Notes: a model not told the origin generated them from the letters alone. Shown: positions 41,612 through 50,348, numbered from the stretch's first letter. The stretch is 64,000 nucleotides of DNA from Bacteroidales bacterium (GCA_017439405.1 JAFSJF010000078.1:1-64000), one strand, 5' to 3'. Program-made: numbers and translations.

Positions 41612-44600
41612 TTATTTCCCTTCGCTCAGCTTCTTATACCCCTCATAGCGGAGCTTGGCGAACTGTTGGGTCTTGGCGAAGAGTTCCTTGGCCTCCTCGG
41701 GGAAGGTCTTCAACAGGCTGTTGTAACGGACCTCGCCCATGATGAAGTCTTGGAACTTGTTCCAGTCGGGCTCCTTCGAGTCGAGGTGGAAGCCGTTCTG
41801 GCCGGCGTCTTCCTCGGCGGGGTTGAAGCGCCAGAGGTGCCAGTAACCGCACTCGACGGCCTTCTGCTCCTCGTGCTGGCTGCGACCCATACCGACCTTG
41901 ATGCCGTGGTTGATGCAAGGTGCATAGCAGATCACCAGCGACGGGCCCGGATAAGCCTCAGCTTCCTTGATGGCCTTGAAATACTGGGCTTGCGAAGCAC
42001 CCATGGCCACCTGAGCCACATAGACGTAGCCGTAGCTCTTGGCAATCATGCCGAGGTCTTTCTTGCGGACCTTCTTACCAGAGGCGGCAAACTTGGCCAC
42101 AGCACCAGCAGGCGTAGCCTTCGAGGACTGACCGCCCGTGTTGGAGTAAACCTCGGTGTCGAGAACGAGGACGTTGACATCTTCGCCGCTGGCCAGGACA
42201 TGGTCGAGGCCGCCGAAGCCGATGTCGTAAGCCCAACCGTCACCACCGAAGATCCACTGGCTCTTCTTGACCAGATGGTCTTTGAGGTCGATGATTTGCT
42301 TGCAGTAGTCGCAGCCGCACTTCTCGCACTCGGCGATGATACGCGGAGCCAATTCAGCGGTCTTCACGCCGTCCTCGCGGTTGTCGATCCACTCTTGGAA
42401 CATGGCCTTCAGCTCGTCGCTGCAGCACTTGCAGTTGGCGATGGCTTCCTTCATGATGCGTTCGACGCGGTCGCGCATCTTGCGGGTAGCGGTGGCCATA
42501 CCGAGACCGAACTCGGCATTGTCCTCAAACAGGGAGTTGGCCCATGCCACACCCTTGCCCGTGCGGTTGTTCTTGCAGTAAGGCGTCGCGGGAGCCGAAC
42601 CGCCGTAGATCGACGAGCAACCCGTGGCATTGGCCACCATCATGCTCTCACCGAAGAGTTGGGTGATGGTCTTGATGTAAGGCGTCTCGCCGCAACCGGC
42701 GCAGGCACCCGAGAACTCGAACAGCGGCTGTGCAAACTGGCTGTTCTTGACGTTGGCGAACTTGTCGATGAGTTCGTCCTTGTAGGTGACCTTCTTCTGG
42801 CCGTACTCCCAGTTTTCGGCTTCGCCGAGCTGGCTTTCGAACGGTTTCATCACGAGGGCCTTCTCCTTGGCGGGGCACACGTCGGCGCAGTTGCCGCAAC
42901 CCGTGCAGTCCATCACGGAGACTTGCATACGGAAGTTCATGCCGGCCATCTCCTTGGGCATCTTCATGACGATGCTGTTCATCGAGGCGGGGGCGTTCTT
43001 CTTCTCCTCTTCGGTCATCACGACGGGACGGATGGCAGCGTGAGGGCAGACTAACGAGCACTGGTTGCACTGGATGCAGTTGGCGGGGTTCCATTCCGGG
43101 ACGACGGTGGCCACGCCGCGCTTCTCGTAGGCGGTGGTACCGGCCGGGAAGGTGCCGTCGATGATGTCCTTGAAGGCGCTCACGGGCAGGTCGTTGCCGC
43201 ATTGGGCCACCATCGGGCGCATCACCTTATTAATAAATTCGGGATCGGCATCATTGTGCTCGAAGACGAAGTCGGTGGTGCAGTCGAGCTTGGCCCACTC
43301 GGCGGGGATTTCCACCTTGGTGATCTCGCCACCACGGTCGACAGCGGCATAGTTCATGTTGACCACATCCTCACCCTTCTTGCCGTAGCTCTTCACGATG
43401 AACTTCTTCATCTGCTCGACGGCGAGGTCGTAAGGAATGACGCCCGAAATCTTGAAGAAAGCGCTTTGGAGGATGGTGTTGGTGCGGTTGCCCAAGCCAA
43501 TCTCGGCGGCGATCTTCGTGGCGTCGATGATGTACATATTAATATGGTGCAGGGCCAGATACTTCTTCACGTAGTCGGGCAGATGGTGCTTGGTTTCTTC
43601 CACATCCCAAGGCGAGTTGTAGAGGAAGGTGCCATTGTCCTTCAGGCCGCGCAGGCAGTCGTACTTGCGGAGGTAGCTCGGCACGTGGACAGCCACGAAG
43701 TCGGGCGTACCGACGAGGTAAGGAGCCAGGATGGGCTGGTCGCCGAAGCGCAGGTGCGAGCAGGTGTAGCCGCCCGATTTCTTCGAGTCGTAGTCGAAGT
43801 AGGCTTGGCTGTATTTGTTGGTGTTGTCGCCAATGATCTTGATGCTGTTCTTGTTGGCACCCACCGTACCGTCGGCGCCGAGGCCATAGAACTTGGCTTC
43901 GAAGGTGCCCTTCGGCAGGATGGAGATCTCAGGCAGCAGGGGCAACGAACGGTGCGTCACGTCGTCGTTGATGCCGACGGTGAACTGGTTCATGGGCTTC
44001 TCGCTGGCCATGTTGTTGAACACGCTCAGGATATGGGCGGGCGTGGTGTCCTTTGATGACAGACCGTAGCGGCCACCGATGATCATCGGGCGATACGGGC
44101 AGTCCTTGAAGGCTTCGACGACGTCTAAGTAGAGCGGATCGCCATTGGCGCCGGGTTCCTTGGTGCGGTCGAGGACGGTGATGTGCTTCACGTGCTCCAT
44201 CAGGCTCTTGGGCATGGCCTCCATGAGGTACTTCACGCTGAAGGGGCGATAGAGGTGCACGCTGACGAGGCCGAGCTTCTTGCCGTTGGCGTTCTCGCGG
44301 TCGATGACGGTCTTGATGACGTCGGTGATGGAGCCCATGGCGATGATGACGTCGGTGGCGTCGGGAGCGCCATAGTAAGTGAACGGAGCATAATTGCGGC
44401 CCGTGATCTTGCTCATCTCCTTCATGTACTTGGCCACGATGTCGGGAAGGGCGTCATAGTACTTGTTCTGCGCCTCGCGGGTCTGGAAGTAGATGTCGGG
44501 GTTCTGGGCGGTGCCGCGCGTGACGGGGTGCTCGGGGTTGAGCGAGCGCTCACGGTATTCCTTGAGGGCTTCCCAGTTAACTAACGGACGGAGGGCTTCC

Positions 44601-45166
44601 ATGTCGGCGGCCTCCACTTTCTGGATTTCGTGGGATGTGCGGAAGCCGTCGAAGAAGTGCAGGAAAGGCACGCGGCCTTCGATGGCGGCCAAGTGGGCGA
44701 CGGGGGCGAGGTCCATGATTTCCTGGACGCTACCCGTGGCCAACAGGGCGAAGCCCGTCTGACGGGCGCTCATCACGTCGGCGTGGTCGCCGAAGATGGA
44801 GAGGGCTTGCGCGGCAAGGGCGCGGGCCGAGACGTGGAACACGCCCGGGAGCAGCTCACCGGCAATCTTGTACATATTGGGGATCATCAGCAAGAGGCCT
44901 TGCGAGGCAGTGTATGTGGTGGTGAGGGCGCCAGCTTGCAAGCTGCCGTGGACGGCACCGGCGGCACCGGCTTCGGATTGCATCTCAACCACTTTGACGG
45001 TCTCGCCAAAGATGTTCTTCTGACCTTTGGCAGCCCATTCATCGATATACTCGGCCATCGGCGACGACGGAGTGATAGGATAAATGGCGGCCACTTCACT
45101 GAACATGTAGGCAACATGAGCCGCAGCCTGGTTACCATCGCATGTCAAAAATTTCTTTTCTGCCAT
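41612..45166 (-). CDS. nifJ: Pyruvate:ferredoxin (flavodoxin) oxidoreductase
   Basis: This is the single-chain enzyme that oxidises pyruvate to acetyl-CoA and CO2 while reducing ferredoxin, a central step of anaerobic fermentation. The 1184-aa length is typical. Visible features in order are the N-terminal pyrimidine-binding domain (ACDGNQAAAHVAY-like start, ITPSSPMAEYIDEW), the TKEPGANGDPLY segment, the gamma region, and a ferredoxin domain with two 4Fe-4S motifs (CIQCNQCSLVCP and CTGCGNCADVCP). The C-terminal thiamine-diphosphate domain has SGACAGCGETPY, GGDGWAYDIGFGG and SNTGGQSSKATP. It is monocistronic, convergent with the sigma operon. It supports an anaerobic lifestyle. Confidence 0.97.
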   Translation of the reverse strand: MAEKKFLTCDGNQAAAHVAYMFSEVAAIYPITPSSPMAEYIDEWAAKGQKNIFGETVKVVEMQSEAGAAGAVHGSLQAGALTTTYTASQGLLLMIPNMYKIAGELLPGVFHVSARALAAQALSIFGDHADVMSARQTGFALLATGSVQEIMDLAPVAHLAAIEGRVPFLHFFDGFRTSHEIQKVEAADMEALRPLVNWEALKEYRERSLNPEHPVTRGTAQNPDIYFQTREAQNKYYDALPDIVAKYMKEMSKITGRNYAPFTYYGAPDATDVIIAMGSITDVIKTVIDRENANGKKLGLVSVHLYRPFSVKYLMEAMPKSLMEHVKHITVLDRTKEPGANGDPLYLDVVEAFKDCPYRPMIIGGRYGLSSKDTTPAHILSVFNNMASEKPMNQFTVGINDDVTHRSLPLLPEISILPKGTFEAKFYGLGADGTVGANKNSIKIIGDNTNKYSQAYFDYDSKKSGGYTCSHLRFGDQPILAPYLVGTPDFVAVHVPSYLRKYDCLRGLKDNGTFLYNSPWDVEETKHHLPDYVKKYLALHHINMYIIDATKIAAEIGLGNRTNTILQSAFFKISGVIPYDLAVEQMKKFIVKSYGKKGEDVVNMNYAAVDRGGEITKVEIPAEWAKLDCTTDFVFEHNDADPEFINKVMRPMVAQCGNDLPVSAFKDIIDGTFPAGTTAYEKRGVATVVPEWNPANCIQCNQCSLVCPHAAIRPVVMTEEEKKNAPASMNSIVMKMPKEMAGMNFRMQVSVMDCTGCGNCADVCPAKEKALVMKPFESQLGEAENWEYGQKKVTYKDELIDKFANVKNSQFAQPLFEFSGACAGCGETPYIKTITQLFGESMMVANATGCSSIYGGSAPATPYCKNNRTGKGVAWANSLFEDNAEFGLGMATATRKMRDRVERIMKEAIANCKCCSDELKAMFQEWIDNREDGVKTAELAPRIIAECEKCGCDYCKQIIDLKDHLVKKSQWIFGGDGWAYDIGFGGLDHVLASGEDVNVLVLDTEVYSNTGGQSSKATPAGAVAKFAASGKKVRKKDLGMIAKSYGYVYVAQVAMGASQAQYFKAIKEAEAYPGPSLVICYAPCINHGIKVGMGRSQHEEQKAVECGYWHLWRFNPAEEDAGQNGFHLDSKEPDWNKFQDFIMGEVRYNSLLKTFPEEAKELFAKTQQFAKLRYEGYKKLSEGK

Positions 45167-45234
45167 TACTTTGAATGTTTAAGTTTTGATTATGAATTAG
45201 TTATGTATAACTTTATAGTAGTCGTATTTGTTGT

Positions 45235-46161
45235 CTATCGGACATCACAATGTGTGATTTCCATATTTCCTTCTCCAATTATTGTTTTCGCTGGCATCTC
45301 CATCCTCGAAAATGCAAACAGTTTCTTGCCAAGGTCTTTCAACGACGCTCCAAGATGATAAACCTCCTCGTCAATGATGAGGAAACGATCATGGTATTTG
45401 TCTGACTCCTGTATATCAATCGACGGATACTGCTTGTTATGCTTTCCAAGGTCAAGTTGAAGCGTATCTGAAATGCTACGTGTGACGATTTTGGCAGTTA
45501 CGCCATCATCACGTTTAGCCAACATCAGCAAAACAGACTCATCAACATAATTGTCGATAAGGATAACACTCTTCTTCGCGGACTTTATCAAATCCGTCGC
45601 AAAAACATAAGCATCAAAAATCTGTCCGTTATAGAACACGCCTTCCTTCGGCTGCAACGATGTGCGCACAAAGAAATCAACCTTATCCCGCAACTCATGT
45701 ATTTGCTCAGTATGTTCCTGTAACTGATGGTCAATTCGCTGCTCCATATACACCAAATGCTGATTGATGCTATAGCCTCGCAGAAGATAGTCTTTAAGCA
45801 CCTTGTTCGCCCATTGCCTGAATTGCGTGCCACGAAGGCTCTTTACCCTGTAGCCGATCGAAATGATTACATCGAGATTATAATATTCAATCTGTCTCAC
45901 AACCATTCGACCGCTCTCGTTTTGAACCGTTGCATTTTTTGCAACAGTTGCCTCTCTTGAGAGTTCACCTTCAGCATAGATATTACGCAAATGGCGGGAT
46001 ATGACCGACTTATCCCTATCAAATAGCATGGCGAGTTGGTTAAGCGTCAACCAAACCGTTTCATCAGCCACCTGCACATCCAATTGCACAATGCCATCGT
46101 TGCTTTTATAAACAACAATGGAATCATCTGACGGTTGATATGTGGCAAAGTCACTATTCAT
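45235..46161 (-). CDS. RhuM-family protein, intact (308 aa)
   Basis: The N-terminal half is the RhuM domain: VWLTLNQLAMLFDRDKSVISRHLRNIY is a helix-turn-helix-like segment, followed by YYNLDVIISIGYRVKS and FRQWANKVLKDYLLRGY. A coiled-coil-like stretch follows (near residues 135-170). The C-terminal third has SAKKSVILIDNYVDE, then HDRFLIID (H257, R259, D264) and GASLKDLGKK, which fits a phospholipase D-like HxKxxxxD site with Arg for Lys. I start at the ATG at 46161 (MNSDFATYQ); the extra 16 codons above it run into a palindrome. It was first named as a Salmonella pathogenicity-island protein; function is unknown. DNA-binding plus nuclease-like parts is an inference. Confidence 0.85.
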   Translation of the reverse strand: MNSDFATYQPSDDSIVVYKSNDGIVQLDVQVADETVWLTLNQLAMLFDRDKSVISRHLRNIYAEGELSREATVAKNATVQNESGRMVVRQIEYYNLDVIISIGYRVKSLRGTQFRQWANKVLKDYLLRGYSINQHLVYMEQRIDHQLQEHTEQIHELRDKVDFFVRTSLQPKEGVFYNGQIFDAYVFATDLIKSAKKSVILIDNYVDESVLLMLAKRDDGVTAKIVTRSISDTLQLDLGKHNKQYPSIDIQESDKYHDRFLIIDEEVYHLGASLKDLGKKLFAFSRMEMPAKTIIGEGNMEITHCDVR

Positions 46162-46184
46162 TGATGCACATTGAAATACTTTTC

Positions 46185-46209
46185 TTGCGGTCAAAAATTT
46201 TGACCGCAA
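46185..46209. promoter_or_regulatory. 25-bp perfect palindrome, putative RhuM operator
   Basis: TTGCGGTCAAAA, one central A, then TTTTGACCGCAA: a perfect 12-bp inverted repeat. It overlaps the promoter-proximal -7 element at 46207 and lies 23 nt upstream of the RhuM ATG, a position expected for an autoregulatory site or a leader hairpin. Confidence 0.65.
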
Positions 46210-46251
46210 AATTAGGCCGCAAAATTAGAAATTCCCGTGCAAATAAACAAC
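46207..46251 (-). promoter_or_regulatory. Tandem -7 elements for the RhuM gene
   Basis: On the minus strand TAATTTTG occurs twice (46207-46214 and 46220-46227), inside a direct repeat of CCGCAAAATTAG. The distal one has GTTG at 46248-46251, 20 nt upstream, giving a full promoter. Confidence 0.6.
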
Positions 46252-46290
46252 CTTATATAAAAAAAGATTTTTTCGTAAAAAAACACATTT

Positions 46291-46323
46291 TTTGGAACAC
46301 TATTGAAATTATTCGTACTTTTG
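46291..46323 (+). promoter_or_regulatory. Promoter of the Cys-rich lipoprotein gene
   Basis: TTTG (46291-46294), 21-nt spacer, TACTTTTG (46316-46323): a full match to the Bacteroidota pattern, with a leader of about 45 nt. It is divergent from the RhuM promoter. Confidence 0.75.
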
Positions 46324-46375
46324 CGCGCTCAAAAACAGAAAACAACATCAAACAACAACTTAAAACTTATTAAAA

Positions 46376-46903
46376 ATGAAGAAGTTATTCTTAACTTTAG
46401 GCTTGGCGTCACTCTTCATGGTCGCCTGCAACAACACTCCCAAACAGCAGGAGCAACCTGCCGAACAACCCGCCGAAACGACCGAGGTCGTCGAGGAAAA
46501 GCACGAATGCCCCATGCATGCCATCATGGAAGACCTTTCCGTCATCAAGGCCGAGTATGCCAACTGGGATCAGATGGACGATGCCACAAAAGCCAGCCTC
46601 AACCAAAAGGCTGCGAACGTCTTCGCCAAAATGGAAGCCGTGAAAGCCGAGATGATGGCCAAGGGCGAAGGCTGCGCCAAGGAAATGGCCGAAATGACCG
46701 AAGAGCAAAAGGCCGAATGCGAAGCCAAGAAGGCCGAATGCGAAGCCAAGTGCGCCGAAATGAAAGCCGCTTGGGAGAACTTCGGCAACATGACCGTTGA
46801 CGAACAGAAAGACCTCGTCATGAAGCGCCTCGAAGGCTGCGGCGGCGAAAAAGGCTGCTGCAAGGGCGAAGAAGGCAAATGCGAACAAAAGCCTGCCGAA
46901 TAA
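46376..46903 (+). CDS. Cys- and Glu-rich lipoprotein (175 aa)
   Basis: A lipoprotein signal ends FMVAC (Cys18). The mature part begins with a Gln/Pro/Glu linker, then HECPMHAIM, a motif that resembles heavy-metal-binding CPMH sequences. A long charged alpha-helix follows, with regularly spaced Cys (EGCAKEMAEM, then KAECEAKKAECEAKCAEMK), and a tail with GCGGEKGCCKGEEGKCEQ. The Cys spacing suggests metal binding or disulfide-linked helices; this is inference. It has its own promoter and terminator, so it is a single-gene unit. Close relatives are unknown to me. Confidence 0.8.
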   Translation: MKKLFLTLGLASLFMVACNNTPKQQEQPAEQPAETTEVVEEKHECPMHAIMEDLSVIKAEYANWDQMDDATKASLNQKAANVFAKMEAVKAEMMAKGEGCAKEMAEMTEEQKAECEAKKAECEAKCAEMKAAWENFGNMTVDEQKDLVMKRLEGCGGEKGCCKGEEGKCEQKPAE

Positions 46904-46933
46904 GCAGAAGGTATTTCACGAACAACACCAAGG

Positions 46934-46961
46934 AAAGAGGACGGCAACGCCCTCTTTTTTT
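46934..46961 (+). terminator. Rho-independent terminator after the Cys-rich lipoprotein
   Basis: AAAGAGG pairs with CCTCTTT around a GC-rich loop (ACGGCAACGC), followed by a T-run. Confidence 0.85.
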
Positions 46962-47028
46962 GTGGGACACGGATTGCGCGAACCATACGGATTGGACTAT
47001 TTTTCCACCATAATCCGTGTATTCCGTG

Positions 47029-47046
47029 TATTTTTGAATATCTTTG
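47029..47046 (+). promoter_or_regulatory. Two close -7 elements before the TPR-LuxR gene
   Basis: TATTTTTG (47029-47036) and TATCTTTG (47039-47046) both match TAnnTTTG. The second ends only 5 nt before the ATG at 47052, so a transcript from it would be leaderless or nearly so. No clear -33 element was seen. Confidence 0.5.
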
Positions 47047-47051
47047 CAGGC

Positions 47052-48755
47052 ATGAAAGCGCGACTTTCCATATTCGTCTTGGCGCTAATGGTGGCCTTGG
47101 CTGCCTGCGACACCACCACCCTAAAGGCACGCCGTATGGTGCGTCAGGCCGAGCGCCTGGCCGACACCCTGCCCGACAGCACCATATGCCTGATTGACAG
47201 TGTATTGCACATGGCCGCCAACTTCAGCGAGCGTGAACGCATGGACATGGCCTTGCTGCAAGCCGAGGCCCTCTTTGGCGACCGTGGGCAGGAGATAACG
47301 CCCGTGATGGACGACGACTTCTTCGACGACAGGCCCACCCTCTCCACCAGCCCCGAATTGGAACGCGCCGCAGCCTATTACGCCAAAAAGAAGAAATACG
47401 CCAAGGCCGCCCGCGCCGCGCTCTACAGCGGCTTCGTGCAGCAACACTACGACAAGAAGGAGGCCGCCATGCACTCGTTCAAGGAGGCGGAGCAGTATGG
47501 GGAAATTGCGGGCGACAGCCTTACAGTGGCCCGGGCAGAATACAAGATGGGGAAGATACTGTATGATGACGGCATGGAACAAGAGTCCCTCCAAGTGCTA
47601 AAAATAGCAGAACTTGGTTTTGAAAGGCATTTTGCTGAAAAGGCTTTGGCTGAAAACCTTATTGCAATATGTTACATGTTACAAGGCAATTATGACAGCT
47701 CAGAAATATGCCTGCACCAAAGCTTATTGAATGCCGAAAAAGCCAGTTGCAATAATAAGGTGAAAGGGAAATCTTTGAACAACTATGCTGTGTTATTTCG
47801 CCTTCAAGGGAAAAACGAGCAAGCCCTTGATTGCCTCAGGCAAGCCAAAGACGAAACAAACAGATCCAAGCTATTCCTGAACTACTTAAACATGGGAAAG
47901 GTCTTCGCTGCATCAGGCCAATGGGATTCTGCCTACTTTTATTACCAATGGATTGAGCATAATTTGCCTATTGCTGATGTGAAAAACGAAACCAAAGCTT
48001 CTGCTTACGCTGCACTTTCCCAATTTGCCGAATTCCAAGACAATGACTCTCTGGCTTTGATGTATCATAAAACACAAGAGCACTTATTATATAAGGTGAT
48101 GTTGCAACACCAGGAGCAATCCATCTATCGCATCCAACAACAGTATGACTATGAAAGCCTGCAAAACATGTCAAATAGGAAAATCATCCTAAGGCATCGC
48201 ATCATATTGGTCATTAGCTTGTTGCTTTTTGCAGCATCGGTCGTCATCTTGTTTTTGCAGTACAAGCGCAAGCAACTGATGGTGGCTGAAGCCGAAATGA
48301 AGATGCAATTCGAGGCCATGAAACAAGACCTGCGGCAAACTGTCAAGTCATCTGTCATGGATGAAGAAATCGCTTTGCGGCTTAGGATGATGCTTATGGC
48401 CCAGCGCACAGCTCAACGTGTAAAGGATCCAAAAAAAGAATGGCAGGCTTTGGTATCGCAAGTGATGAACGGCAAGGACAGCCTGTTTGATGCCGCCCGC
48501 GCCACTATCGAAACGGCTTATCCCAACCTGTATGCCCTCATTAGGGAAAGACATCCCCAACTCACCGAGACGGAGGCCAAAGTATGCCTGCTGTCGTTCA
48601 GCGACCTTTCCAATGCGGAAATCGCCGAGTTGCTGGGGCTGAAACCAAACACCGTCAACCAAAACCGAAGCACCCTGCGCAAAAAGCTGAACCTGAAACC
48701 CGACAAGATGAAGGAACAACTGCGCAACACTCTCGCAAACCAGACCCAGTTTTGA
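47052..48755 (+). CDS. TPR-containing LuxR-like transmembrane regulator (567 aa)
   Basis: The architecture is common in Bacteroidota. A signal/lipobox-like N-terminus (MVALAAC, Cys20) leads to about 330 residues of tetratricopeptide-like helices (for example AEYKMGKILYDDGMEQESLQ and LNNYAVLFRLQGKNEQALDC). One membrane helix near residues 378-398 (IILVISLLLFAASVVILFL) and a coiled coil follow. A C-terminal helix-turn-helix (TETEAKVCLLSFSDLSNAEI, then LLGLKPNTVNQNRSTLRKKL) is of the LuxR/sigma-like type. The sensor part would be periplasmic and the DNA-binding part cytoplasmic. I start at 47052; the frame is open above it but lacks a signal. The target may be the DUF3244 gene downstream. Confidence 0.88.
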   Translation: MKARLSIFVLALMVALAACDTTTLKARRMVRQAERLADTLPDSTICLIDSVLHMAANFSERERMDMALLQAEALFGDRGQEITPVMDDDFFDDRPTLSTSPELERAAAYYAKKKKYAKAARAALYSGFVQQHYDKKEAAMHSFKEAEQYGEIAGDSLTVARAEYKMGKILYDDGMEQESLQVLKIAELGFERHFAEKALAENLIAICYMLQGNYDSSEICLHQSLLNAEKASCNNKVKGKSLNNYAVLFRLQGKNEQALDCLRQAKDETNRSKLFLNYLNMGKVFAASGQWDSAYFYYQWIEHNLPIADVKNETKASAYAALSQFAEFQDNDSLALMYHKTQEHLLYKVMLQHQEQSIYRIQQQYDYESLQNMSNRKIILRHRIILVISLLLFAASVVILFLQYKRKQLMVAEAEMKMQFEAMKQDLRQTVKSSVMDEEIALRLRMMLMAQRTAQRVKDPKKEWQALVSQVMNGKDSLFDAARATIETAYPNLYALIRERHPQLTETEAKVCLLSFSDLSNAEIAELLGLKPNTVNQNRSTLRKKLNLKPDKMKEQLRNTLANQTQF

Positions 48756-48767
48756 GCCTCGATTGAG

Positions 48768-48804
48768 GGTCAAAACTTATATCAAAGGTCAAAAACACTT
48801 ATAT
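48768..48804. repeat. Direct repeat GGTCAAAA...CTTATAT, possible operator
   Basis: GGTCAAAACTTATAT (48768-48782) is repeated as GGTCAAAAACACTTATAT (48787-48804), about 19 nt apart, i.e. close to two helical turns. It lies between the regulator gene and the DUF3244 promoter. Confidence 0.45.
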
Positions 48805-48893
48805 TTCCGTTTTTATTTGTTGTTGTTTTTCAACGGATTACATTTCTACCATTGAAAAAAAACTATATCAGGCGAAACTAAAGCTATATCCTT

Positions 48894-48924
48894 GTTGGCC
48901 AAGGGAAACGTTGGCCTAATTTTG
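48894..48924 (+). promoter_or_regulatory. Promoter of the DUF3244 gene
   Basis: GTTG (48894-48897), 19-nt spacer, TAATTTTG (48917-48924). The leader is about 60 nt. Confidence 0.65.
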
Positions 48925-48992
48925 CGCCATGAAATTCACATCACAATGACCTACATCATTCAAACAATGTTCAATCCAAAAACGATTCAGCC

Positions 48993-49406
48993 ATGAAGAA
49001 AAAAACGTTACTCCTCGCCGGGCTTTGCGCCCTAAGCCTCTGCACTTGCGAAGTGCAGGCAACGAACTCCCATCTCGCCTCCATTAATACTATTGGAGAC
49101 AATGATAATGTCCCAACTGGCTATGAAATCATCCTTTTGAAGGGTGATCTGGATGCAAGCGTCGGCCCCAACGCCGTTGTAGCCGGTGCCAACGAATACT
49201 CGGTTTACATCCACTTCAACCAGAGCTTCGGCAACGTCAGCATCTCCATCTACAACGCTGTGGGCAACCGAGTTTACAACACCGTGGTGGACACTTCCGT
49301 TCAACAGACAGTCATCATCCCCTTCAGCAACATGGCCAACGGCAACTACACCGTAGTGCTCGACAACGCCAACGGCTACGCCGAAGGCGACTTCGAAAGG
49401 AATTAA
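48993..49406 (+). CDS. DUF3244-like small secreted protein (137 aa)
   Basis: The protein has a signal peptide (MKKKTLLLAGLCALSL, cleavage near VQAT) and a single beta-sandwich-like domain (VYIHFNQSFGNVSISIYNAVG, then NYTVVLDNANGYAEGDF) matching the DUF3244 family of Bacteroidales, whose function is unknown. The fold resembles T9SS tail domains, but here it is the whole protein. It follows a TPR-LuxR regulator gene and has its own promoter and a pair of upstream direct repeats, so control by that regulator is plausible. Confidence 0.8.
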   Translation: MKKKTLLLAGLCALSLCTCEVQATNSHLASINTIGDNDNVPTGYEIILLKGDLDASVGPNAVVAGANEYSVYIHFNQSFGNVSISIYNAVGNRVYNTVVDTSVQQTVIIPFSNMANGNYTVVLDNANGYAEGDFERN

Positions 49407-49453
49407 TCGACAACAAACACACCTAATCGTTAAACATTAAAACTTCAACAATC

Positions 49454-49492
49454 ATGAAAAAAACTCTTATCACTTTCGCATATCAAGATTAA
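49454..49492 (+). other. Tiny frame (12 codons) in a 123-nt gap
   Basis: An ATG followed by KKTLITFAYQD and a stop looks like the first residues of a signal peptide cut short. It may be the relic of a lost exported gene or mean nothing. No other feature is seen between 49407 and 49529. Confidence 0.2.
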
Positions 49493-49529
49493 CAAGCGAC
49501 TAAACTCAAAACCTTTAATTCGAAAAGAC

Positions 49530-50309
49530 ATGAAAAAGATTAAACTTATTATGGCGATTGCGGCTTTTCTGGCTTCGGCAGAAGCCTTTGCCCAGCAAAG
49601 CGAAATCATCTACAGGGATTTCGACCCCGATTCCATCTTGATTTATTGGCACAAACTTGGCCCTGTCTGGATTGACCTTGATGCAGACGGCGAATCCGAC
49701 GACTTGAGGATGAAGATGAATGCCGGCGGTTACATGTGCATTCCCCAGCTCCTTACGGCAGATTCCAACACAATGTTTTGCATTGCCGAACCAGACTTGA
49801 TTCTGCCAGAAGTAAGTGAAGAAGAATGGCGATGCCAGTTTTTATGGGAGAATGCAGGAGACCATCCTGGACGCCACGACCACTATGGATTCCGCATCAA
49901 GTGCGAAAACGGCTACCGCTACGGCTGGTTCCAGACTTACAACAGGGTCATTTCTGAAAAGGACGGAAAGCAAACTGCTCATTTCGGCTTCGACAGGACG
50001 GCCTTCTGCACCGTCCCCAACTACCCCCTCCGCTGGGGCCAAATCTCAATGACCGGCATCGAGGAGAACGACGGTTCCTCCGCCTTCGCCACAATCCACC
50101 CCAACCCCACCAACGGCTTGGTAGCCATCGCGGGCGAGAATCTGAAAGCCGCCGAAGCGTTCAACGCACTCGGCCAGCGCGTGGCCACCGCCACGGGCAA
50201 GGGCGAACAGCTGCAAATCGACCTCAGAGGCCTGCCCGCCGGCGTCTACTTCGTCAACGTCACCGACAGCGAGGGACGCAAATGCGTCCGCAAGGTGGTG
50301 AAGGAATGA
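49530..50309 (+). CDS. T9SS-sorted secreted protein (259 aa)
   Basis: A clear signal peptide (cleaved near AEAFAQQ) is followed by a globular domain of about 155 residues with several Trp and Tyr (LGPVWIDLDADGESDDLRMK, WFQTYNRV). The final 75 residues are a T9SS type A sorting domain: HPNPTNGLVAI, ALGQRV, LPAGVYFVNV, ending CVRKVVKE. It is therefore expected on the cell surface or released. No catalytic motif is recognised in the body of the protein. It lies between the DUF3244 protein and a lipoprotein, possibly one surface-protein operon. Confidence 0.88.
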   Translation: MKKIKLIMAIAAFLASAEAFAQQSEIIYRDFDPDSILIYWHKLGPVWIDLDADGESDDLRMKMNAGGYMCIPQLLTADSNTMFCIAEPDLILPEVSEEEWRCQFLWENAGDHPGRHDHYGFRIKCENGYRYGWFQTYNRVISEKDGKQTAHFGFDRTAFCTVPNYPLRWGQISMTGIEENDGSSAFATIHPNPTNGLVAIAGENLKAAEAFNALGQRVATATGKGEQLQIDLRGLPAGVYFVNVTDSEGRKCVRKVVKE

Positions 50310-50348
50310 CAGTCAACCTTAGAACACTAACTCTTAAAACATATTGTT

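Noticed and set aside
41582-43054. 490-codon plus-strand frame opposite nifJ
   Set aside because: It is the shadow of a conserved, full-length nifJ; no family resemblance in the predicted protein.
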